A DNA stretch of 64,000 nucleotides, from NCBI GenBank assembly GCA_009599575.1, contig VWND01000019.1:485803-549802 (forward strand). Reading direction: 5' to 3'. Below the pieces are notes generated by a model. The model saw only the letters and a program-made list of their open reading frames with translations. It did not search any database and was not told the origin of the DNA. Within the stretch, counting starts at the first letter, position 1; each line of letters starts with the position of its first letter. The position numbers and the translations under genes were made by a program. The DNA comes from Blumeriella jaapii. Taxonomy: Eukaryota > Ascomycota > Leotiomycetes > Helotiales > Drepanopezizaceae. Shown one piece after another: positions 38,938-48,435 of the stretch.

Positions 38938-39720
38938 ATGTTTTTAATCTTTTTATACGAAATCGACAAAATATTAAACGACCTTACGTATAACACTTCT
39001 TTTAAAACCCAATTTTATAGTTTTTTCGAACGTTTTAAAACCAATAAAATATCGATTTCGATCTTTTCAATCAGCTTAGCAAAGCTAATTTCGAATAAAT
39101 TTTTTTTCGAATCTTTTTCTCCGGAATACAAAAACTTCGAACACGTGTTTTTTAAGGCCGCTAATAATAAGCTAGTTTTTTACCGGCCTTACGACCATAA
39201 AATCGAGCTTATTATAAATAAAAAAAAACTGAAATATACTTTTTTATATAAAATATCGATTTTAAAGTTCGAAATTGTTAAAACCTATTTGCAAAATAAT
39301 TTTGACAAAAGCTTTATCGAACTTTTCACCGCTTTTTTCGCTGCTTTAATATTTTTCGCTAAAAAACCCGACGGTTTATTGCGTTTTTATATCGATTATC
39401 GAATTTTTAATAATATTATTCGTAAAAATCGCTATTTTTTTTTTTTATCGATAAAACTTTTGCTTGTTTTTCGGAAGCACGAATTTTTACGAAGCTCGAT
39501 ATTCGTTAAACTTTTTACAAAATTCGAATAAACTTCGCTAATAAAAAACTAACGACGTTTCGTACGCGTTACGGCGCTTATAAATGCAAAATGCAACCTT
39601 TTAGCTTTATTAATAAATTCGCAATTTATTAACGTTATATAAACAACGTTTTTTCGATTATTTAAACGATTTCTGTATTGCATATTTAAATAACATTTTT
39701 ATTTATTCGTCCGACTTTTT
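38938..39720 (+). pseudogene. Reverse transcriptase fragment of F2
   Basis: A 197-codon open stretch, the longest in the AT-rich block. It includes a region upstream of the reverse transcriptase, then FYRPYDHKIELIINKKKLKY, FAKKPDGLLRFYIDYRIFN and KNRY motifs. The frame is lost near 39,450. Further on (about 39,658-39,711) a stretch reads DYLNDFCIAYLNNIFIYS, where the catalytic Y-L-D-D is Y-L-N-N. It matches F1 28270-28819. Confidence 0.87.
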
Positions 39721-41666
39721 GAAACACGCCATATACGTTCGTAAAATGCTTTAAAGGTTCGCTGACGTTAAATTACAGACCGATATTCGAAAATCTAAAT
39801 TCAACGTTATTCGGATCTGTTACCTAGGTTTTATTATTTCGATTAAAAATCTAAAAATAAACCCAGAGAAAATCTCCGTAATCGCTTACTAAAAGCTTTT
39901 TATTATTATAAAAAATATATAAAGCTTTTTTGGTTTTTGTAATTTTTACCGACGTTTTATTCGAAACTACGATATAATTGCAAAGCTTTTGGTTTATTTA
40001 ACCAAAGCTAACGTTTTTTTTAATTTCATTTCTGAATATCAGAAGAGTTTCGACCTTTTTATACTAGCTTTTACTATTACACCAGTTTTATAATATTATA
40101 AGCAAAACCTTTTTTGCATATTAAAAATTGACGCTTTCGACGGCGTAATAGCTTTTATGCTTTTGTAATTTTATAATAACGATTGGCTTTTAATCGCTTA
40201 TTTTAATAAAATCATAGCTTTCGCAAAACTAAACTACGTCGTATACGACAAAAAAATGCTCGCAATCGTAAGATTTCTAAGCAATTTTCGTACTAAACTA
40301 ATTAGCTTAGTTTATTAAATTAAAATAATTATTAATTACAAAACCTTGAAATATTTTATAATTTCCAAACTTTTAAACGCTCGACAAGCACGCTAGGCCG
40401 AGTTTTTCGCCGATTATAACTTTTTTATTACGTATAAATTAAATAAACATAACTTTTTAATTGACGCATTAATACGTCGTACGAGCGAATTCGACCGTTA
40501 AAACTTTTTTAAACGCATTTAGCGCTTGCAAACCTTTTTTCGAATAAATCAGATCGATTACCGCTTTTTAATTAAAAAACTTCGATTTTCCACGGCCTTC
40601 GAAACAGCTGTTTTTATCGTTGAAATAATTAATTTTTTTTTCGCATTTCGTATCGTTAATTAAATTTTTTACGCTAATCGCACAGCTAGCAGCCTGATAG
40701 CCCTTCGAAAAAAAGCTGTACGAAACGCTACGAAAAAAAACGACGATAATAATACTTCGTTTTCGTATATATTTAAACGCGATTTGTTATTATATCACGA
40801 TCGCCTGATAATATCAAACGTCGATTATTTCCGTTTGGCTTTTATACGAAAAAATGCACGATCAAATTTCCATCGCTTATTTCAGCGCTTGCAAAACTAC
40901 GCAATTGCTTTCGGACCAATATTATTAGCGAAATATAACAGCTTTCGTAAAACAATATTATCGCAATTGCTACGCTTATCGAAAAAGTTTTGTTTTAAAA
41001 AATAAGCGTCCCGGCTTTTTTCAACCTTTTTCTGTTTTTAACTATTTTTGGAAATACGTTATAATAGATTTTTACAGTTTTAATAAAAACAAATACGATT
41101 ACGATAACGTATTCGTAATAATAAATCGCTTTTCCAAGCAAGCTATTTCGATTTTTTGCTATAAAAATATCGACGCTCGAAGCTTTGCTAAATTATATAT
41201 ATTTTATATATATAAGTATTTTGACTTTTTAAAAAATATTATTAACGATCGTGGCTTTTAATATTAGTTTATTTTTTGATTTGAATTAAATAAAATATTC
41301 GGTACGCAATTAAAATTTTCGACAGCCGCTTATTCTGAAACCGACGGTCAAACCGAAATTTACAACTAATATCTGCAAAAACGCTTTCGACCTTTCGTAA
41401 ATTTTTATTAAAACGATTAGAACGAATTTTTTTTAATAATAAATTTCGCTTAAATAGTCCTTTTTTACGAAAGTTTAAATAGCCTTTCATTTTTTGAAAT
41501 TATATACGATTATATTTTTTATATTAATTAAAACTAAAAGCTCGATACTTTCCTTTTTTTTAATTTTTTATATAAATTAAACGCAAACGAAGCTCGTGCG
41601 TACGTTCGCCGCTATTACGACGCTTGAAACTTCGCCAAATCGCATTTTTAATAAACCTACGACAAA

Positions 41667-41921
41667 ATGAAAAAAAATACGAATAAATTTCGCCGCGCGA
41701 TCGATTTTAACGTTAGCGACTACGTTTGGCTCGATATGCGTCCATTTCCGACCTTCCGGCCTTTCCGCAAGCTCGATAATTTTACAAACGGCCTTTTCAA
41801 AATTATAGCCAAAATTTTCGACAACGCGTTTAAGCTAAACCTTTTTAATATTATAAACGTACATTTAGTTTTTCACGCTAGCCGATTGCGTAAAACAGCT
41901 AACGACGCGTTTTCAGATTAA
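41667..41921 (+). pseudogene. Integrase C-terminal module of F2
   Basis: 84 codons: FNVSDYVWLDM, then RPFRKLDNF, then GLFKIIAKI, AFKLNL, and VHLVFHASRLRK. This is the gypsy integrase C-terminal pattern (VGDxVWL, RPSxKLDxKxxGPFxV, IHxVFHVSLLR). The upstream integrase core is frame-broken. Confidence 0.82.
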
Positions 41922-42260
41922 ATTAATTTAATTCTTAAATTTATTAATATAATTGATAAGCTTAAATACGAAATCGAAAAATTAATCGCTTATCGAATGC
42001 AACGAAAAACTTTTTAATACAAAGCTTTTTGGGTAAGCTTAAATGAAAATCTTACGTAATATTCCGCGTTTGATTTTATATATGCTTTTCTGAAAATGCG
42101 CGACTTTTATTTGACGTATAAAAAGCTTCCCGGTCCTTTTGCAAAACTTATAAATTGGCTAAAAGCGTATTCCGAAGGTTTAAATTCGTACGATTATTTG
42201 GATAGCAACGTATTAATAAATAAAAGCTCGAAAGCGCGCTTTTTTCGGACGAAAAGATAA

Positions 42261-42527
42261 TATAACGATTTATTCTGTTGCTATCTTTCGTGTTATTCCA
42301 GCAACCACGTATAGCTGCAAGCTTTCTGATTTTCTGGTGGGTTTTTTATTAATTATGGAAACTATTATATATATAAAGCTTTTTCTTTTTAGCAATCTTT
42401 GCTTTCTGCAATTATTGATTTTAAATAAATATTTTTGTTACAGAACCAAAGGTTCGTTTTTTATACCATATAAACACGGCGACCAGTTGACTGATCTCCC
42501 AGCCCTCCGACTGATTAGATCGTCACA
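42261..42527 (+). repeat. 3' LTR of F2
   Basis: 267 bp. It ends GATTAGATCGTCACA before the TSD AAAAC. Confidence 0.9.
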
Positions 42528-42532
42528 AAAAC

Positions 42533-43260
42533 GACGCTTCGATAAACAATTTAATATTATTTGTTTTGCGACGAAAGCAATTATAATATTTTCGGTAATT
42601 TCGACTGCAAACGACTATTTCCGAACCATTTCGTAAAATAGTTTTTTTTATAAGCTTCGAAGCTTTTTCAAAAGCATTTGTCGGTAAATAACCGTAATTC
42701 GATTTATTAGTTTTACGCGAAGCAAAAGCGTTAATCGGTTTAAATTACGACGAATTAATCGATTATTTCTACGATTTTAATATAAAACTTTTCGCGCTTT
42801 TTGCAAAGCGTAAAACCACGTATAAAAGCTGAAATTTATTATTTACGAAGAAAAGTCGTAAAAAGCTTTCGTCGCCGCGACGTTTAATAATATTATCGAC
42901 GAAAAGGCTATTAAAAAATTTGTAAATCAAAACGATATTTCGATTAACGTTTTATTTAGCCATTTTTCAAAAGAACGGAATAAACAAAATAATTTAAACG
43001 ATAAGCGAAACGCTACTTTTTCGCAGAAGCTAATAGCAAAAAGGCTAAAAACGGGTTAGAAAACTGAAAAAGCGTAAAATTAAAAAGTTCGGTTTATAAT
43101 TAATTAGTTTTTAAATTATATAAAATAAACTAAATTGCATTTATTAAAGTTATGTTTTTTTTTGGTCGTAATTAAAAACGACTACGTATATTATTTAAAA
43201 CAGGATATAAAACGGTAATATTTTGTATTAATAAAAATTGATAATTTTAGCTATAATCGA
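42533..43260 (+). other. Host repeat H, segment 4 (unclassified)
   Basis: AT-rich sequence after F2. The first 17 codons continue the frame from segment 3. A further readable stretch at about 42,705-42,830 (LREAKALIGLNYDELIDYFY, then a basic KRKTTYKS stretch) supports a former coding region. No family was recognised. Confidence 0.5.
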
Positions 43261-43616
43261 AATATGAACCCTTCCGAAACCCTTTGCCACTAACTATTTT
43301 TAGTAGATATAAGAGCAAGGCACCCCTTTAAATAATACTATAAGCACGCAGTCCAATTCATACTTTCACTTATTTTTTTTTTCCTTTTTTCAGTTTTTTC
43401 TAGGAATTCCCTAGACTATTTTACCCACCGATATATGGCCGTATCAGTCTGGTTTTCCTACCTATTTTTATAATATTCTTTCGATTTTCAATTTTAATTC
43501 AAGCTATTTTTATTTAAAATCGATTAATTAATAGTGGAGTTATGAAGTTGTAAAAGTAGAAGAATTTTGTTAGGGTAACGACTATTTACTAACGCGCAAC
43601 TTCATGTGTCCACCCA
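43261..43616. other. Transition from AT-rich block to flank
   Basis: CpA and TpG reappear here and no homology to the elements on the left is visible, so the RIP-affected block ends at about 43,260-43,600. I see no gene. Confidence 0.5.
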
Positions 43617-43860
43617 CTGTATATACATATATATATACAACATATACAACATATACAACACATACAATATATACAATACATATAACATATACAACATATA
43701 CAACACATATAACACATACAATACATACAACATATACAATATATACAACACATACAATATATACAACACATATAACATATATAATACATACAACATATAT
43801 AACACATACAATATATATAACATATATAATACATACAATATATATAATATATATATACCT
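43617..43860. repeat. AT/CA-rich microsatellite
   Basis: About 240 bp of irregular TATACAACA / CATACAATA units. All six frames are open by chance because the unit lacks stops in most registers. Confidence 0.92.
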
Positions 43861-44088
43861 ACTTTACCTACGTAAATACAATACGCCCAATACACACAAC
43901 ACACTTAGCATATATATTACACACAGAAAACATATATAACAAATACATTTATCCATCCATTCCCACGCACAGCATAGCATCGTACACTGCGTAAAAAACA
44001 GCTAGCGTCTTGCCTGCGACCAAAAGATCAAGACCCCATCCAAGTCACCAATCTATCGACTCGTTCTGAACCTATTAAAAAGGACCCA

Positions 44089-44160
44089 GTCCAGTCCAGT
44101 CCAGTCCAGTCCAGTCCAGTTCAGTCCAGCCCAGTCCAGCCCAGTCCAGCCCAGTTCAGT
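44089..44160. repeat. CCAGT pentanucleotide array
   Basis: About 14 units of CCAGT, later units degenerating to CCAGC and TCAGT. Confidence 0.92.
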
Positions 44161-44243
44161 GTAGATCCACACCAAGCTATCAAAACCAACGCATCCCTTT
44201 AATGCAATCCACGCCCATAGATAGATACAACACCGCCTGTAGA

Positions 44244-44400
44244 AGAGAAAAGGAAAAAGAAAAGAAGAAAAAAGCAAAAGAAAAAGCAAAAGCAAAAGAA
44301 AAAGAAAAAAAAGACAAAGAAAAGAAAAAAAAAGAAAAAAAAAAAAAGAAAAAAAAAAAAAAAAGAAAAAATCCAAACTCAAGAAAAAGAAAAAGAAAAA
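44244..44400. repeat. Polypurine (A/G) tract
   Basis: AAAAG/GAAAAA-type purine run of about 155 bp with few interruptions, directly followed by the C5T tract. The strand thus switches from purine to pyrimidine at 44,400. Confidence 0.9.
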
Positions 44401-44762
44401 TCCCCCTACCCCACCCCCCTCCCCCTCCCCCTCCCCCCCTACCCCCCTCCCCCTCCCCCCCACCCCCTCCCCCTCCCCCTCCCCCTCCCCCTCCCCCTCC
44501 CCCCTCCCCCTCCCCTCCCCCCCCCCCCCTCCCCCTCCCCCTCCCCCCCCCTCCCCCTCCCCCTCCCCCTCCCCCTCCCCCTCCCCTCCCCCTCCCCCTC
44601 CCCTCCCTCCCCCTCCCCCTCCCCCTCCCCCTCCCCTCCCCCCCTCCCCCTCCCCCTCCCCCTTCCCCCCCCCTCCCCCTCCCCCTCCCCTCCCCCTCCC
44701 CCTCCCCTCCCCTCCCCCCCTCCCCTTCCTCCCTTCCCCTTCCTCCCTTCCTCTACCCCCTC
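44401..44762. repeat. C5T (CCCCCT) pyrimidine tract, G-quadruplex-capable on the minus strand
   Basis: About 360 bp of CCCCCT with CCCCT and longer C-run variants. The minus strand is (GGGGGA)n, with dozens of G4+ runs that suit G-quadruplex formation. The fungal telomere repeat is CCCTAA, so this is not a telomere. It lies at the edge of the AT-rich block, 300 bp past the 3' end of the Arb2 gene, which holds a second tract of the same unit. Confidence 0.93.
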
Positions 44763-45051
44763 CCCCGTGTTGTGCGGAAGGAGGTGGGACGTCTAGGAGG
44801 GGGTGAGATCCAAACTCACTGAATGCACCTCACCAGGGCCTGTTCTGGATGGGATAAGGATCGGGCACGAGTTGCTTTCTCTGTAGCTCTCTTTCTGTCT
44901 TCCTGCCTCTCTCGTCTGCAAAAGATGCGTGCCTATGATTTGCAACTCGCATCACCACCGGATGCTACGAATGACACGCGGGGCGCATCTTCCCAGCCAA
45001 AATCACCGCAAGCCCGTCTCACGCACCCAGCGCGCTCACGCCGGACCCCGT
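44763..45051. other. 3' flank of the Arb2-domain gene
   Basis: GC-balanced sequence with no coding signal, likely 3' UTR of the minus-strand gene and spacer. Confidence 0.5.
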
Positions 45052-46582
45052 CTAGTCCAGCTCCTCCACCACCTCCAGCTCCTGAATCACCCCCATCTCC
45101 TTGACTCTTGCCTGGGCCGGGCCAACAACGTCCTTCAAAGCGCCCTGCACATCCTCCGCGCTCGCAGTGCCCTCTCCCTCCCTGTTGATCGTCTCGCCCT
45201 TCTCTCCCCGCGCCTCCTTCTCCTCCTCTTCCTCCTTCTCCTCCTCCTCCTCCTCTTCCTCCTTATCTTCGGCCTCCCCCTCCCCCTCCCCCTCCCCCTC
45301 CCCCTCCCCCCCCTCCCCCCCCCCTCCCCCTCCCCCTCCCCCTCCCCCTCCCCCCTCCCCCTCCCCCTCCCCCCTCCCCCTCCCCCTCCTCGCCGCCGAT
45401 GCTGATCCGCGTGAACACGGGATTGCCGTACTCCTCATCGCCCGCCACGACCTTGAACCAGTCCACGACGTGCGTTCGCGCCTTGACGAGCATCATCTCG
45501 CTGTAGTACGGCTCGCCGGAGCTGAAGACGGGCGAGCTAAACGCCGGGACGCAGAGCCGGGCGTCACCCTCGGCGCCGCAGATCCAGGCGCCGAGCGGGT
45601 CGGCGCTCTGCACGTACACGCGCCCCCGGTTGTACATGAAGTCGGCGAAGCGCGGGTCCGTGATGTCGCTGGCGTGGAAGTAGGACGCCAGCGCGGCGAA
45701 GGCGTCGACGCGCGGGCCCCAGGCGGCGAAGTGGCCGTTCAGGAAGGCCGAGACCTGGACCGCGCCCTCCGAGACGCCGATGAGGGAGAGGCGGGCGGCC
45801 GGGTGGGCCAGCGTGCGCACCACGCTGTTGAAGATGGTCGAGACGTGCTCCGCGGCCGTCTCGGAGCCCGGGATGCTGTTGCGGAGCGCGTTGAAGCGCA
45901 CGGGGGGCTCGACGGCAGAGCGTTGCGGCAGCGCGTACCACGTCATCTGCGTCACGGCTTTCTGGCCGCGCGACCACCAGCGCATCTGGCCCATGTTGGC
46001 GAGGATGATGCCGGGGCACTCGCTGTCGTCGGCCGAGAAGGCTTGGGCCTGGATGTACTTGACGAGGTTGACGGCCGAGCCTTCGTTGATGCCGCCCCTG
46101 CCGCCGAGGACGCGGTGCGAGAAGATGCCGACGTCTTGCGTGTGCTCGTAGAAGAGGATGACGACGTGCTTCTTCTGGGCGAGGTCCTTGGAGACGAAGA
46201 TCGGGCAGTGCGGCGCATCTGCCGCAGCGCCGAGGGGGAGACGGATCTTTTCGAGGCCCAGCGCCGTCAGGCGGTCCGAGACAATGTTGCGGATGGCCTC
46301 TGTAGACTGGTCAGTCTGCCGTCGGGGGAGGGAAGGCGAGGAAGATACTGACCGTTCATGGCCTCGCGCTGGAGACAGTTGTAGCGCTCGTTTTTGGTGA
46401 TGAAGAACTTGAAGTACGCCTTGGGGTTCTCGATGTTGCGGATCTCGTCCTCGTCGTTGATGAAATATCTGGAGACGGTTAGCATGCGACGAGACGATGA
46501 AGATGGCAGCTTACCCTAGACCCTTGAGATCGGCTGGGTAGACGGGGTCTCTTGGGAGACCTTTATTGAGACGGCGAAACAT
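45052..46582 (-). CDS. Arb2-domain (alpha/beta-hydrolase-like) protein, C-terminal frame disturbed by a C5T tract
   Basis: Three exons fit: 46515-46582, 46353-46468 and 46299 downward. The introns start GTAAGC and GTCAGT, end CTCCAG and CTACAG, and have branch points GCTAAC and ACTGAC. The start MFRRLNKGLPRDPVYPADLKGLG, followed by YFINDEDEIR and ENPKAYFKFF, is typical of fungal Arb2-domain proteins, whose founding members are S. pombe Arb2 and the C-terminal part of Hda1-type deacetylases. The Arb2 fold resembles an alpha/beta hydrolase. Here VILFYEH, GGRGGINEGS, IILANMGQMRWW and a nucleophile-elbow-like GVSEGA (about 45,790) are visible. From 45,390 the frame enters (GGGGGA)n. The uninterrupted frame ends at 45263 with Gly/Arg (406 aa). 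The alternative frame leaves the tract as GEGEAEDKEEEE and continues acidic to EELEVVEELD-like residues and a stop at 45052, which looks like the native tail. A net shift of one base within the tract is implied. The precise biochemical role is unknown. Confidence 0.85.
45273..45390. repeat. C5T tract inside the Arb2 gene coding region
   Basis: About 118 bp of CCCCCT units with interspersed units of extra C. Six-base units are frame-neutral (Gly-Glu), while seven-base units shift the frame. The three coding-strand registers read Gly-Glu, Gly-Gly and Arg-Gly. Confidence 0.9.
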
Positions 46583-47315
46583 GGTCGACGTGGCTGGGTG
46601 CGAGAGATGGATGTCGAGAGTAGAGGGCGACCAGGGCAGATCCAGGGGAGAAAGTGAGGTTGTTGATGAGGTGTTGTTGGCCTGGAGTGCGTGGTGAATA
46701 GAGTGCGTGGTGAAGAGGGAAGAAAGGGAAGAAAAGGGATGGAGGGGAGGTTGAGACTCCAGAGTCTTAAATAGACGTAAGCGAAGGCAGTCGCGCTAAG
46801 TAAACGAAAGGGATCAAAGTGAATGTTCGGACCCAACGGCGACGAAAGTAAATAGGTGAACCAGTGGTAATGGAATAAAGTCTCAAAGACGTGACCTTTC
46901 AATGCGTTTGCTTCTCCGGGGAGATGTAGTAGAAGGTGGTACACGTATATGTTGGGATGGACCTGTAAGAACGGAAGCAGAACAGAAGCCTAAAGACAGA
47001 CAAACGCAATCAAGAATGATTCACCTTTCATGCTATGATTCGCCCGATACGTCAAGATCCAAGGGTTCGCAGAGATAGACATTCAAAAAGGAATCTTCGT
47101 CTCACATCGGTCGTGTCTTCAGCAGTATCCTCCAACGCCCTTCTATGTTGGATAGCCGTGGCGCTCGAACCAGGGCCCGGTACGCCGCCACCAAGTTTTA
47201 TATGCCATCTTCTCTAGCATTCTCGTCTTGTGGCCATCACCAACGCCTCGCGTCTCCTTTTGTCCAGGTTCCCAGGGCTCCCCAAGGCTCCCCAAGGTTC
47301 CCACTCGACGAGCCT
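46583..47315. other. Intergenic: Arb2 promoter and MRP2 3' side
   Basis: Upstream region of the Arb2 gene and downstream region of the uS14m gene. A GAGTGCGTGGTGAA direct repeat occurs at about 46,686-46,714. Open frames here lack any recognised motif. Confidence 0.45.
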
Positions 47316-47940
47316 CTACCAAGAAGCCTTCTTCACACCCGGAAGCAGACCGGCGAGAGCGTTGACTCTGAAATTGTACTGCGAGCCATTAGCCCAGCCC
47401 GTACGGCTCTTCCATGCATTCCGGCAAGACGGCCTAAGCAAATCGTTTCCCCAGCAAAGCCAGCAAGCCAGCAAGCCCGCGAGCCCGCGAGCCCGCGCCC
47501 GCAAGCCCGCAAGCCACGGTCTCGACGGTGCTTGCACGTACCCTCGTCATCTTGAAATCCCTCAGCACACCTCTCCCCTTCCCGCCCTCGATGCACCGGT
47601 TGCGAATCTGCGTCGACCGGGTGTAGCAGTGCATCTGCGACAGCTGCAGCTGTGCTTGCGCGCGGGTGCGCGCCGGCAGCGTGACGTTGCGGATGATGTA
47701 GCGGAGCGCTTGTCTGTTTGCGCTGGATCAGCTTTGCCTTCAAGCAGCAGACCGACGTGCCTCCAGTGCCATCGGCAGACTGTGTCCATGGGTCTGGGGC
47801 GCGAGGGGGAAAAGGGAGAAAAGGGAGATGGACCTCTCGGGCTCGTGCTCGGCGAACACCTGTCGCTTGGTGTGGTCTCGCATGACTTTGATGTTGATGA
47901 AGCAGCCCAGGTCGAGCTTCTTCGAGCGGAACATCGACAT
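47316..47940 (-). CDS. MRP2: Mitochondrial small-subunit ribosomal protein uS14m
   Basis: Component of the mitochondrial 37S ribosomal subunit (uS14 family). Three exons join cleanly: 47834-47940, 47542-47713 and 47316-47378, giving 113 aa. The introns are GTCCAT...AAACAG and GTACGT...CTCGCAG, with branch-like GCTGAT and GCTAAT. The protein starts MSMFRSKKLDLGCFINIK and continues MRDHTKRQVFAEHEPERQALRY. The uS14 core follows, with LPARTRAQAQLQL, then a TRSTQIRNRCIEGGKGRGVL stretch (normal uS14 signature RCxxTGRxRGVxRxFxxSR), and it ends FRVNALAGLLPGVKKASW, the usual C-terminus of the family. An N-terminal presequence is not obvious. The first donor, GTCCAT, is atypical, but no other joins the frames. 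It is transcribed away from ERG2 across about 495 bp. CGCGAG/CAAGCC tandem repeats lie in intron 2. Confidence 0.94.
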
Positions 47941-48435
47941 GGCGGCGGTGGTGTGCTGTGTTCGAGAGGGAGAAGTCGTTGTTGTTGTCGTTGTCGTTGT
48001 TGTCGTTGTCGATGTCGATGGTTGAGAAATCGATGGCTTGCACGAGCCGAGTACGGCGACCTTTGCGGCTCATTCAGCCTCGCGTGCCAGCCTTGCGTGC
48101 CAGCCTCGTGAGCCAGCCTCGTGAGCCAGCCTCGTCCTGACGAGACCACAACAGTTCGATTCACCCCCAGACCATGAGATACAGTGCAACGAATGGCTAT
48201 TGAACAGATCAAAGTCCTGGCTCCCAAATACGACATCTACACGGCCAATGCGAAACCATCAATCCGATCCCGTTCTGGTTCTCTCGTTGTCGCCAGTCTT
48301 TGGTTGACTCTCTTACAGCAGCCCTGTACGTCTGTACCAAGACCCCAAAACCCAATTTGATCAGCTCCCCCACCCCTTTATATAGATCGTGCCTTGACAT
48401 CTTTTCTTCCCCAGTTACAGTCCAGATCAGCAATC
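47941..48435. promoter_or_regulatory. Divergent MRP2-ERG2 intergenic region
   Basis: About 495 bp between the two start codons, which should hold both promoters. It contains a GTTGTC/GTTGTT trinucleotide-type run (about 47,968-48,022) next to the MRP2 start and about four units of CCAGCCTCGTGAG (about 48,083-48,130). A TATATA at 48,380 lies 55 bp upstream of the ERG2 start. Shared control is an inference from the layout only. Confidence 0.6.

Larger units (their letters stand above)
36528..42527 (+). mobile_element. Element F2: complete RIP-degraded gypsy LTR retrotransposon
   Basis: A 6,000-bp element with 267-bp LTRs (36528-36794 and 42261-42527) and a perfect TSD AAAAC (36523-36527 and 42528-42532). 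The interior order is gag-like (about 36,800-38,900), reverse transcriptase (about 39,120-39,720), RNase H (about 39,850-40,450), integrase (about 40,780-41,560) and the integrase C-terminal module (41667-41921). It is in the same family as F1, in opposite orientation. A GAAAAGATAA purine tract precedes the 3' LTR. Confidence 0.93.

Noticed and set aside
43604..43939. Open frames in all registers (Tyr/Thr/Ile-rich proteins)
   Set aside because: They are products of a stop-poor AT/CA microsatellite, with no start context or codon pattern.
44401..44762. Telomere or subtelomeric repeat
   Set aside because: The unit is CCCCCT, not the CCCTAA of filamentous fungi, and genes continue on the far side.
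44202..44822. 206-aa Lys- then Pro-rich protein
   Set aside because: It is the direct translation of the polypurine and C5T tracts; no unique sequence supports it.
45101..46351. 416-aa plus-strand frame
   Set aside because: It is the antisense of the Arb2 exon, kept open by GC-rich third positions; the minus strand has the conserved motifs and splice sites.
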